Shown: positions 9,156 to 17,006 of the stretch, piece after piece | Numbering within the stretch: position 1 is the first letter of the stretch | Layout: every line of letters begins with the position of its first letter | The notes under the pieces: generated by a model | The model's input: the letters and a program-made list of their open reading frames with translations, nothing else | Told to the model about the DNA's origin: nothing | The model's database searches: none | Source: Xanthomonas sp. SI | GTDB taxonomy: Bacteria > Pseudomonadota > Gammaproteobacteria > Xanthomonadales > Xanthomonadaceae | Direction of reading: 5' to 3' | Assembly (NCBI RefSeq): GCF_014236855.1 | Contig: NZ_CP051261.1 | Location: forward strand, 4,464,001-4,528,000 | Length of the DNA stretch: 64,000 nucleotides | Position numbers and translations under genes: made by a program

Positions 9156-10172
9156 GTGACCGTCGAACCCAGCAGGCCCATCGCGGTGCGCATCCTCGGC
9201 ACGGGCGACTATCTGCCCGCGCAGCAGGTGACCTCGGACAGCTTCGACCAGCGCTGGGGCAAGCCCGCCGGCTGGACCCTGCGCCATGCCGGGGTCGGCG
9301 TGCGCCACTACGCCGGCGCCGAGGAACCGGCCTCGCTGATGGGCGAACGCGCCGCGCGCGCGGCGCTGGCGGCGGCGCAGCTGCAGCCGCGCGATGTGGA
9401 TTGCGTGATCTCCGCCTGCAGCCTGATGGAGCAGGCGATCCCATGCAGCGCCGCGCTGCTGCATGCGCGGCTCGGCCTGCAGGGCAGCGGGCTGGCCGCG
9501 TTCGACATCAACGCCACCTGCCTGAGCTTCATCGCCGCGCTGGACCTGGCCGCCTGCGCGATCGCCGCCGGCCGCTACCGGCGCGTGCTGATCGTGTCCA
9601 GCGAGATCGCCAGCGTCGGCCTCAACGGCGAAGACATTGACACCGCGCCGCTGTTCGGCGACGGCGCCGCGGCGGTGGTGTTGGGTGCGGACAGCGGCGA
9701 CAGCGGTTCGCAACTGCTGGCCGCGCACCTGGAAACCTATTCCGAAGGCATCGAGCATTGCCGGGTCCGCGCCGGCGGCACCCGCCTGCGCCTGGAACAC
9801 GGCATCGACGCCTTGCGTGCCGGCTCGCTGTTCGAAATGAACGGCCGCGCCACCTACCGGCTCGCCGCCGCGAAGCTGCCCGGGTTCCTGCAGCGGCTGC
9901 TGGACAAGGCCGGCGTCGACCTGGAGCAGTTGCAGCGGATCGTGCCGCACCAGGCCAGCGCCAAGGCGCTGCGGCATCTGCAGGTCGCGCTGCGGCTGGC
10001 GCCGGACACGCTGGTCAACGTGATCGGCGCGCGCGGCAACCAGATGGCCGCCTCGATCCCGAGCGCACTGCACCAGGCCATCGCCGACGGCCGCATCGTG
10101 CGCGGCGACCTGATCGGCCTGGTCGGTTCCGGCGCCGGGCTGGCGTTCGGCGGCGCGGTGCTCAGGTACTGA
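9156..10172 (+). CDS. 3-oxoacyl-ACP synthase III family protein (KAS III / FabH-like)
   Basis: A 338-residue thiolase-fold condensing enzyme with the full KAS III triad: Cys122 in NATCLSF, His265 in VPHQAS and Asn295 in GNQMAAS. The C-terminal GDLIGLVGSGAGLAFGGAVLRY is the family ending. No ATG fits; I use the GTG at 9156, and a GTG at 9186 is possible. The longer open frame upstream overlaps the GNAT gene and is unlikely. KAS III enzymes condense an acyl-CoA or acyl-thioester with malonyl-ACP or another acyl donor. It heads an operon with an epimerase that starts one base after its stop, which points to a dedicated secondary pathway rather than housekeeping fatty acid synthesis. Confidence 0.88.
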   Translation: MTVEPSRPIAVRILGTGDYLPAQQVTSDSFDQRWGKPAGWTLRHAGVGVRHYAGAEEPASLMGERAARAALAAAQLQPRDVDCVISACSLMEQAIPCSAALLHARLGLQGSGLAAFDINATCLSFIAALDLAACAIAAGRYRRVLIVSSEIASVGLNGEDIDTAPLFGDGAAAVVLGADSGDSGSQLLAAHLETYSEGIEHCRVRAGGTRLRLEHGIDALRAGSLFEMNGRATYRLAAAKLPGFLQRLLDKAGVDLEQLQRIVPHQASAKALRHLQVALRLAPDTLVNVIGARGNQMAASIPSALHQAIADGRIVRGDLIGLVGSGAGLAFGGAVLRY

Positions 10173-10173
10173 C

Positions 10174-11151
10174 ATGGCGCGCATCCTGGTCACCGGCGCC
10201 TCCGGTTTCATCGGCGCGCATATCGTCCGCGCCCTTGCCGCCGAAGGCGCGCAGGTCCGCGCCAGCGGCCGCAATGCCGCCGCACTGGCCGCCTTCGCCG
10301 GCGACCCGCGCATCGACGTGGTCCGCGCCGACCTGTGCCGCGACGATCTGGCCGCGCTGCTCGATGGCTGCGACGCGGTGATCCACTGCGCCGCGCTGTC
10401 CGCGCCGTGGGCCAGCGCCGAGCTGTTCCGCCAGGCCAACGTGGTCGCCACCGAGCGCATGCTCGCCGCGGCGCAACGCGCGCGGGTGCGCCGCTTCGTG
10501 CACTTCAGTTCGCCGAGCATCTATTTCCGCTTCGCCGACCAGTACCAGGTGACGGAGGACTTCACCCCGCCGGCGCGCTGGATCGGCGGCTATCCGCAGA
10601 CCAAGTGGGAAGCGGAGGAGAAAGTGCGTGCCGCCGCCGCGGCCGGGCTGCCGGCATTGGTGCTGCGCCCGCGCGCGGTGTTCGGCCACGGCGACAACGC
10701 GATCGTGCCGCGGCTGCTGGCGGTAGCGCAGCGCGGCTGGTTCCCGCTGGTGCACGGCGGACGCGCGATGATCGACGTGTGCTGCGTGGAGAACGCGGTG
10801 GCCGCAGCGCTGGCCGCGCTGCGCGCCGAACATCTCGGCGACGGCCGTGCCTACAACATCAGCAACGGCACGCCGATCGCGGTGCGCGATCTGCTCACCG
10901 AATTGTTCGCGGTGCTGCAGCTGCGCGTGCGCCTGCTGCCGGTGCCACGCCGGGTGGCCCTGGCGCTGGCCACGGTCGGCGAACAGATCGCGCTGCGCCG
11001 GCGCGGACAACCGGAGCCGCGACTGAGCCGCTACGGCATCGGCGTGCTCGGCTATTCGCAGACGCTGGACATCGGCCGCGCCCGCCGCGAACTCGGCTAC
11101 GCGCCGGTGCTGTCCACCGAGGCCGGGCTGGCGGCCCTGGCGCGCACGTGA
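10174..11151 (+). CDS. NAD-dependent epimerase/dehydratase (extended SDR, OleD/3-beta-HSD-like)
   Basis: A 325-residue extended short-chain dehydrogenase. The N-terminal Rossmann motif is ILVTGASGFIGAHIVRAL (GxxGxxG), the substrate serine region is VHFSSPSIYF, and the catalytic YxxxK is YPQTK. The overall pattern, including a C-terminal helix-rich part, resembles 3-beta-hydroxysteroid dehydrogenase/OleD-type enzymes that reduce beta-keto groups. The start is one base after the KAS III stop, so the two are translationally coupled. Reduction of the KAS III beta-keto product is therefore a reasonable but unproved role. Confidence 0.9.
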   Translation: MARILVTGASGFIGAHIVRALAAEGAQVRASGRNAAALAAFAGDPRIDVVRADLCRDDLAALLDGCDAVIHCAALSAPWASAELFRQANVVATERMLAAAQRARVRRFVHFSSPSIYFRFADQYQVTEDFTPPARWIGGYPQTKWEAEEKVRAAAAAGLPALVLRPRAVFGHGDNAIVPRLLAVAQRGWFPLVHGGRAMIDVCCVENAVAAALAALRAEHLGDGRAYNISNGTPIAVRDLLTELFAVLQLRVRLLPVPRRVALALATVGEQIALRRRGQPEPRLSRYGIGVLGYSQTLDIGRARRELGYAPVLSTEAGLAALART

Positions 11152-11213
11152 GCCAGCCACGGCAAGCTCCTGGCCAGCCCCCGGCCTACGCAGGCGCACG
11201 CGCCCTTGCACGT

Positions 11214-11236
11214 GTGGGAGGGACTTCAGTCCCGAC
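11214..11236. repeat. Single palindromic repeat (GGAGGGACTTCAGTCCC type)
   Basis: One copy of the short palindromic xanthomonad repeat with core GGGACTTCAGTCCCGAC lies in the 154-bp gap between the epimerase and the MBL-fold gene. Its presence may mean that transcription of the downstream genes depends on read-through or on a separate promoter. Confidence 0.8.
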
Positions 11237-11305
11237 ACGACTCGCCCGCCAAAGCGCCGCGGCCGAAACATCGCCCACGCATCGCGCGCCCGGACGCGAA
11301 CGCGC

Positions 11306-12154
11306 ATGAGCGTAGCCACGCTGCGCTGGCGGCTGTACGAAGCCGGGCACTGCACCCATCCCGAACGCGCCACGCGCCGCGGCGCAACGCTGACGCCCTG
11401 CCAGTTCCCGGCGCTGGCGGCGCTGCTGCAGCACCCGGTGCACGGCAACCTGCTGTTCGACACCGGCTACTCGCAGCACTTCCTCGATGCGACCGCGCAG
11501 TTCCCCGAGCGCCTGTACCGCGTGCTGACGCCGGTGCACCTGGCGCCGGGCCAGTCGTTGCGCGAACAGTTGGCCCGCGACGGCATCGACGCGGCGGCGA
11601 TCGACTGGATCGTGCTGTCGCATTTCCATGGCGACCACGTCGGCGGCGTGGCCGATTTCGCGCAGGCGCGCATCGCCTGCGCACAGCAGGCCTGGAACGA
11701 TCTGCAACGGCGCGGGCGGCTGGCGGCGCTGCGCGAAGGCTTCCTGCCGGCGCTGCTGCACGGCGCGCGCGCGCGCATGCACTGGTTCGAGGCATTGCCG
11801 GCATGCGCGGCGCCCGCGGCGCTGCGCGGTTTCGGCACGCTGCGCGACCTGTTCGGCGACGGCAGCGTGCTGCTGGTGCCGCTGCCCGGACACGCACCCG
11901 GCCACTACGGGCTGTGGTTCGAGGACGCGCACGGGCCGGTGTTCCTGGTCGCCGATGCGGCCTGGTCCAGCGCCGCGATCGCCGACGGCACGCCACCGCC
12001 GGCGCTGGTCACCCACCTGCTCGGCGAGCACCGCGTCTACCGCGACACCTTGGCGCGGCTGCATGCGCTGCGCCTGGCCGAACCGGCGCTGCGCATGGTG
12101 CCCTCGCATTGCCGGCAATGGCGGCCGACCGCGCACGAGGGCGTCGGTGCCTAG
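11306..12154 (+). CDS. MBL-fold metallo-hydrolase
   Basis: A 282-residue metallo-beta-lactamase-fold hydrolase. The dinuclear metal motif is HFHGDH at residues 106-111, preceded by LLFDTGYS (the strand-loop Asp) and followed by PLPGHAPGHYGLWF and FLVADAAW, which give the other ligands. This is the lactonase/thioesterase-like branch (N-acyl-homoserine lactonase-like), not a beta-lactamase. It starts 154 bp after the epimerase; the next gene overlaps its end. In a KAS III pathway an acyl-thioester or lactone hydrolase would fit. No signal peptide is seen. Confidence 0.88.
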   Translation: MSVATLRWRLYEAGHCTHPERATRRGATLTPCQFPALAALLQHPVHGNLLFDTGYSQHFLDATAQFPERLYRVLTPVHLAPGQSLREQLARDGIDAAAIDWIVLSHFHGDHVGGVADFAQARIACAQQAWNDLQRRGRLAALREGFLPALLHGARARMHWFEALPACAAPAALRGFGTLRDLFGDGSVLLVPLPGHAPGHYGLWFEDAHGPVFLVADAAWSSAAIADGTPPPALVTHLLGEHRVYRDTLARLHALRLAEPALRMVPSHCRQWRPTAHEGVGA

Positions 12155-13328
12155 CGCGCCGGCGGTGCTGATCACCGGCGCACGTGCGCCGGTGGCGCTG
12201 GACCTGGCACGCCGTTTCGCCGCGCAGGGCTGGCGCGTGCACCTGGCCGACAGCGTGGCCTGCCGCATCTCGGGCTGGTCGCGCGCGGTGACCGCCAGCC
12301 ATCGCATCGCCCCCGCACGCTACGCGCCGGCCGCCTATATCGCCGACCTCAACGCGCTGGTCGCGCGCCAGCGCATCGCGCTGCTGCTGCCGACCTGCGA
12401 AGAGGTGTTCTACCTGGCCCGCTACCGGCACGCGCTGCCGGCGCAGCTGGACGTACTGGTGGACGGCTTCGACACGCTGCGCGCGCTGCACAGCAAATGG
12501 CACTTCCTGCATCTCGCCCGCACGCTCGATGCCGACGTGGACGTGCCGGACAGCGTGCAGGTGCGCAGCCTGGCGCAGGCGCGCGACTGGGCCGGTAGCG
12601 CGCCGCTGGTGCTGAAGCCGGAATACTCGCGTTTCGGCGTGCACGTGCGCGTGCATCCGCATGGCCTGCCTGCAGACGCGCCACCTTTGCCCGAACAAGG
12701 CAACTGGGTCGCGCAACGCTATTGCGCCGGCGAGGAGCGCTGCTCGTACGCGGTGGCCCGCGACGGCGTGCTGCTGGCGCATGCGGTATACCGCCCGCGC
12801 TACCGGCTGCAGCGCAGCTCCAGCTATTACTTCGACGCCGCGCCGGCGCCGCAGATCGAGCGCTTCACCGCGCAACTGGTGCGCTCGCTGCGCTTCAGCG
12901 GACAGCTCTCCTTCGATTGGATCGTCTCGGCGCAAGGCCGCTACAGCGTGATCGAATGCAATCCGCGTGCGACCAGCGGCCTGCACCTGTTCGCCGCATC
13001 CGACCCGCTGGTCGCCGCGCTGGATGGCAGCCACCGCGACCCGGCCGCGCTGGTGCGCCCGGCGCCGACGCGCGCGGCGATGCTCGGCCCGCTGATGCTA
13101 GGCGTCGCGCTGCCGGTGGCGTTACGTCATGGTCGGCTCCGCCAGTGGCACGACGACTACGCCCGCGCCGACGATGTGCTCGCGCCACGCGGCGACCGGC
13201 GTCCGCTGGCCGGCGCGCTGCGCGACCTGGGCAGCCATGCGCGACTGGCGCTGGCCCAGCGCTGCACGCTGCGCGAGGCGTCCACCCGCGATACCGAATG
13301 GGACGGCGAGGCCCTGCCGCCGCCATGA
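12147..13328 (+). CDS. ATP-grasp domain protein (putative carboxylate-amine ligase)
   Basis: A 393-residue protein with a pre-ATP-grasp Rossmann-like N-terminus (VLITGARAPVALDLARRFAA) and an ATP-grasp core: the lysine strand PLVLKPEYSRFG, the hinge WVAQRYCAGEE, and the metal-binding end LSFDWIVSAQGRYSVIECNPR. These enzymes ligate a carboxylate to an amine or thiol through an acyl phosphate. The GTG at 12147 overlaps the MBL gene by eight bases; a GTG at 12165 is an alternative. The last four bases (ATGA) overlap the next start. The position suggests it joins an amino acid or similar unit to the KAS III/epimerase product. Confidence 0.85.
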   Translation: MPSAPAVLITGARAPVALDLARRFAAQGWRVHLADSVACRISGWSRAVTASHRIAPARYAPAAYIADLNALVARQRIALLLPTCEEVFYLARYRHALPAQLDVLVDGFDTLRALHSKWHFLHLARTLDADVDVPDSVQVRSLAQARDWAGSAPLVLKPEYSRFGVHVRVHPHGLPADAPPLPEQGNWVAQRYCAGEERCSYAVARDGVLLAHAVYRPRYRLQRSSSYYFDAAPAPQIERFTAQLVRSLRFSGQLSFDWIVSAQGRYSVIECNPRATSGLHLFAASDPLVAALDGSHRDPAALVRPAPTRAAMLGPLMLGVALPVALRHGRLRQWHDDYARADDVLAPRGDRRPLAGALRDLGSHARLALAQRCTLREASTRDTEWDGEALPPP

Positions 13329-14434
13329 ACGGCGCCGCCGAGGCAGGCGCCGACTACACCTTGCAGGCGCAGCGTTTCGCCGAACTGCATGCCGGCCGCG
13401 ATGCGCAGCGCGTGGCCGGCAACCTGTACGCGCGCATCGACATGCTGCAGGCCGGCACGCTGTCGATGCCGGTCACGGTGAGCGAGGAGCGCACGGGCAA
13501 TGCCTGGGTGTGTTCGCCGCGCACCACCTATGCCGACTACGCCGCCGAGGAGGCCGCGCGCCTGTTGCCGCCGGCATTGGCCGCCCCGCTGCGCGGGTTG
13601 TGCGGCGGCATCGGCGCCTGGCTGGACTGGGCACGGATCGACCGCGCGGTCACCCTCAACAACTGGCTGCTGTCCACCAATCTGTATCCGCCGCTGCCGC
13701 CCGAGGGGCTTGGCGGCCTGCTGGACGCCGCGCGTGCGCGCTGGCCGGACCACGCACTGTGGTTCCGCTCGTTGAACCGGGTGGACACGCCGCAGTGGCT
13801 GGACGCGCTGCAGGCGCAGGGCTTCACCCTGATCGGCAGCCGCCAGGTGTATCTGTACGACGACTGGCCGGCGCTGCTGCAGCACCGCGACCTGGCGCGC
13901 GACCTCAAGCTGACCGCGCGCACCGACCTGCAGCGCTGCGGCAACGACGCCATCGGCGAGGCCGACTACCCGCGCATCGCCGCGCTGTACGCGCAGCTGT
14001 ACCTGGACAAGTATTCGCGCTGCAATCCGGCCTACCATGCCGACTTCCTGCGCGCCTGGCACCGCGCCGGGCTATTGCGCTTCGACGGCTTTCGCGAAGC
14101 GAGCGGCGAGCTGGTCTGCATCACCGGTCTGTTCGGCATCGGACGCACGCTGACCGCGCCGATCGTCGGCTACGACCTGCAGCAGCCGCAGCGGCTGGCG
14201 TTGTACCGCACGCTCACCGCCTGCGGCTTCGAGCACGCGCTGCGCCACGGCCGCCGGCTCAACCAGAGCGCCGGCGCGGCCAGCTTCAAGCGCCAACGCG
14301 GCGGCACCCCAGTGATCGAGTACAGCGCGGTGGACGCACGCCACCTGCCGCTGCGTCGGCGCCAGCCGATCGCCGCGCTCGGCGCGTTGACCGAACGCAT
14401 CGGCGTGCCGCTGATGCGCCGCTATCGGCTGTGA
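13325..14434 (+). CDS. FemAB/GNAT-like acyltransferase, function unknown
   Basis: A 369-residue protein that starts in an ATGA overlap with the ATP-grasp gene. The C-terminal third has the look of a FemAB/acetyltransferase-6 type GNAT fold: ELVCITGLFGIGRTLTAPIV, YDLQQPQRLALYRTLTACGF, then LNQSAGAASFKRQRGG, where the SFKRQRG ending is characteristic. The N-terminal part is not recognised. Such proteins transfer acyl or aminoacyl groups. It is the last gene of the coupled operon and probably acts on its product. I cannot name a substrate. Confidence 0.65.
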   Translation: MNGAAEAGADYTLQAQRFAELHAGRDAQRVAGNLYARIDMLQAGTLSMPVTVSEERTGNAWVCSPRTTYADYAAEEAARLLPPALAAPLRGLCGGIGAWLDWARIDRAVTLNNWLLSTNLYPPLPPEGLGGLLDAARARWPDHALWFRSLNRVDTPQWLDALQAQGFTLIGSRQVYLYDDWPALLQHRDLARDLKLTARTDLQRCGNDAIGEADYPRIAALYAQLYLDKYSRCNPAYHADFLRAWHRAGLLRFDGFREASGELVCITGLFGIGRTLTAPIVGYDLQQPQRLALYRTLTACGFEHALRHGRRLNQSAGAASFKRQRGGTPVIEYSAVDARHLPLRRRQPIAALGALTERIGVPLMRRYRL

Positions 14435-14737
14435 ACGACCGGCCTGCCTTTTCCACCATGGTGGGGGTGGCAAGGGACTAAAGGCCGCGCACCCGCCGCC
14501 GATACCGCGTCAAGCCAAGCTCCAGCGCCAGGAATCCGGATGGACCGCCCCCCTTCCTATCGACCTATGCCGCGCCTGCAAAACCAATTCGGCGGCCGCG
14601 CGAACGTCACGGTGTCCCGCAAGGTATCTGGAAACGTTTGCAACGCGAAAACCGCTGCAAACAGGCGGCTCGCATATTCTCGCGGCCTTATACTGGGCGG
14701 CATCTGAAAATCGTTTGCGGCGTGGATCGGGGGACCT

Positions 14738-15928
14738 GTGGAATGGATCGCACACCTGGCTCACGCTGGTACCTTGCTGATCGTCAACGCGTTGCTGGCG
14801 GCGGTCTCCGCGGCGATGTTCCTGGCCCTGCATTTGACCGCAGGGAAAGCCAGGAACACCCGGGGCTTGCTGCTTCTTAGCCTGAGCTACGGCACATTCG
14901 CCGCAGGCTTCGGCACCCTGCTGCTGCCGCGCGCATCGCCAGGGCACCCCGACGCGATGGGGTTGATCGGCAATCTGACCATCGATATCGCCACGGTATT
15001 GACCCTGTTCGCGGTGAACGCGTATCTGCGGCGGCCGCTGCTCCAGTTGTGGATCCTGATTCCGGTGGCGGCGATCGGCGCCGCGGAGATCTATTGCCTG
15101 CGCGGCGACGGCGACAATCTCAGGGTCATGGTGATCTGCGGCTGCACGCTGCGCGGCCTGCTGACGGTGGCCACGGGCGCGGCCCTGTGGCGCCATGCGG
15201 ACGAAAGGATTCGAACCGCGGCGCGCTTCACCGCCCTCTTCCACTTCCTGTGGGCGCTGATGCTGCTGTTGCGCATCGCCTGGTGGTCGACCCATCCGTC
15301 CGCGGACGCATCCTACGACCCCACCTCGACCTTCGGCCTGCTCTCGCGCATGGTGTTGACCGCCGTCATCACACCCGGATTCCTGTGGATGCTGACCCGC
15401 GAGATGCATGCGGAACTGGAACGCCACGCGTCCCAGGACTCCCTCACCGGCGTCGCCAACCGCCGCGTCATGTGGGAAAAGGGCGAGTCGGCCACGCAGG
15501 AAGCCCGCGGCAGGAACTCGCCGATCGCGGTGCTGATGATCGACGTCGACAACTTCAAGTCGATCAACGACCGCCTGGGCCACGCGACCGGCGACCAGGT
15601 CCTGATCGCCATCGCCGACACGCTGGCGCGGCATATCCGCAGCCCGGACTTTCTCGCCCGCGTCGGCGGCGAGGAGTTCATGGTGCTGATCCCGCAGGGC
15701 GACGAATCGGTGGTGCGCGACATCGCCGAACGCCTGCGGCGCGTAGTCGAACGCCAGGAAATCGCGCCTGCGGCCAGCGCTGCGCTGGTCTGCACGGTCA
15801 GCATCGGTTATTGCATCTCGGCGCAGGCGCAGATCGAATGGCAGAAACTGGTGGTCATCGCCGACCAGGCGCTGTATGCGGCCAAGCGCGGCGGACGCAA
15901 CCGAGTCACCGGGACCGTCGTCGCGTAG
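14738..15928 (+). CDS. Membrane-anchored diguanylate cyclase (GGDEF)
   Basis: A 396-residue protein with six or seven hydrophobic helices in residues 1-225 and a GGDEF domain from about residue 235. The active-site motif is GGEEF at residues 310-314. An inhibitory I-site RxxD (RSPD) stands five residues before it, so product inhibition by c-di-GMP is expected. The substrate-site segment DVDNFKSINDRLGHATGD is intact, so the enzyme should be active. The start is GTG at 14738. The membrane part is an MHYT/7TM-like sensor that I cannot place in a family. A large EAL phosphodiesterase lies 1 kb downstream on the other strand. Confidence 0.92.
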   Translation: MEWIAHLAHAGTLLIVNALLAAVSAAMFLALHLTAGKARNTRGLLLLSLSYGTFAAGFGTLLLPRASPGHPDAMGLIGNLTIDIATVLTLFAVNAYLRRPLLQLWILIPVAAIGAAEIYCLRGDGDNLRVMVICGCTLRGLLTVATGAALWRHADERIRTAARFTALFHFLWALMLLLRIAWWSTHPSADASYDPTSTFGLLSRMVLTAVITPGFLWMLTREMHAELERHASQDSLTGVANRRVMWEKGESATQEARGRNSPIAVLMIDVDNFKSINDRLGHATGDQVLIAIADTLARHIRSPDFLARVGGEEFMVLIPQGDESVVRDIAERLRRVVERQEIAPAASAALVCTVSIGYCISAQAQIEWQKLVVIADQALYAAKRGGRNRVTGTVVA

Positions 15929-15992
15929 TGCGTCGCCCGCGTTCGAGCGTGCATCCAGACATCGGCCCACCGCGCATGCGACGCTAGCGGCC

Positions 15993-17006
15993 ATGAACGA
16001 CTGGCATCCCTCGCTGTACCGACACTGGTTCGCCGTGGCCCGGGCCGACGCGCTGCGGCAGCGGCCGCTGGCGGTGACGGTCATGGACCGGCATGCGGCG
16101 ATCGCGCGCTGCGCCGACGGCAGCCTGCTCGCGCTGGAGGACCGTTGCCCGCACCGGCACGCGCCGCTGTCGGCCGGCTGCGCCAGCGGCGAAAGCCTCG
16201 CTTGTCCGTACCACGGCTGGCGCTTCGACCGCGACGGCGCGCTGCGCGAGATCCCCGGCATGCCGCCCGGACAGGCGCTGCCGGCGGTGCGGGTCCGCGC
16301 CTTCGCCGCGCGCGAACACGACGGCTTGATCTGGCTGCGCCCGGATCCCGACGGCGACGCGCACCCGGCGCAGCTGGTGCAGGACTTGCAACCGTCGGCA
16401 CGGCGCTTCCTGTGGCGCACGCGTTGGGAGGCGCACGTGGTCGATGCGCTGGAGAACTTCCTCGATCCGCTGCACACCCACCTGCTGCATCCGGGGCTGG
16501 TGCGCCGCGGCGGTGCGCGCAGCGCGATGCGCGCCAGCCTGCAGACTACGGACGAAGGCTTCCATGTCGACTATGCCGGCGCCGCCGCGCAGAGCGGCTG
16601 GCTGTACCGCTTGTTCGAATCGCCGCGCACGCTGGAGCGCGCGCATTTCGCCGCGCCCGGCACCGCGCAGATCGAATACCGATATGCCCGTGGCGGCCGC
16701 GTGCGCATCAGCCTGCACTTCACCCCGGTCGGCATGCGCAGCACCGAGGTGTTCGCCAGCCTGCACGTGGACGGACGCTGGGCGCCGGCATGGGCGGTGC
16801 GCTGGCTGGTGTGGCCGCTGCTGCGCAAGGTCGGCGAACAGGACCGGCGCATGCTCGCGTTGCAGTCGCACAACCTGCAGCGCTTTCCCGGCGTGCGCGG
16901 CGCCTCGACCGCGCTGGACCTGGTCCGCGAACCGTTGCGCCGCTACTGGGACGGCGAGCCGCTGCCGGCGCCGGGTGCGCCACACTGCATCGACCTCATG
17001 CTGTGA
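15993..17006 (+). CDS. Rieske [2Fe-2S] oxygenase, alpha-subunit type
   Basis: A 337-residue Rieske non-heme iron oxygenase. The Rieske ligands are Cys52 and His54 (CPHRH) and Cys71 and His74 (CPYHGW). The catalytic-domain segment DALENFLDPLHTHLLH supplies the iron-ligand histidines and bridging Asp/Glu. The size and order match the single-component-type monooxygenases (VanA or cholesterol-desaturase-like) more than two-subunit dioxygenases. No reductase or ferredoxin gene is adjacent, so electron transfer must come from elsewhere. Its end overlaps the convergent EAL gene by 11 bp. The substrate is unknown. Confidence 0.88.
   Translation: MNDWHPSLYRHWFAVARADALRQRPLAVTVMDRHAAIARCADGSLLALEDRCPHRHAPLSAGCASGESLACPYHGWRFDRDGALREIPGMPPGQALPAVRVRAFAAREHDGLIWLRPDPDGDAHPAQLVQDLQPSARRFLWRTRWEAHVVDALENFLDPLHTHLLHPGLVRRGGARSAMRASLQTTDEGFHVDYAGAAAQSGWLYRLFESPRTLERAHFAAPGTAQIEYRYARGGRVRISLHFTPVGMRSTEVFASLHVDGRWAPAWAVRWLVWPLLRKVGEQDRRMLALQSHNLQRFPGVRGASTALDLVREPLRRYWDGEPLPAPGAPHCIDLML

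Noticed and set aside
14510..16477. A 655-codon minus-strand frame opposite the GGDEF and Rieske genes
   Set aside because: Both plus-strand genes have intact catalytic motifs; this frame has none.
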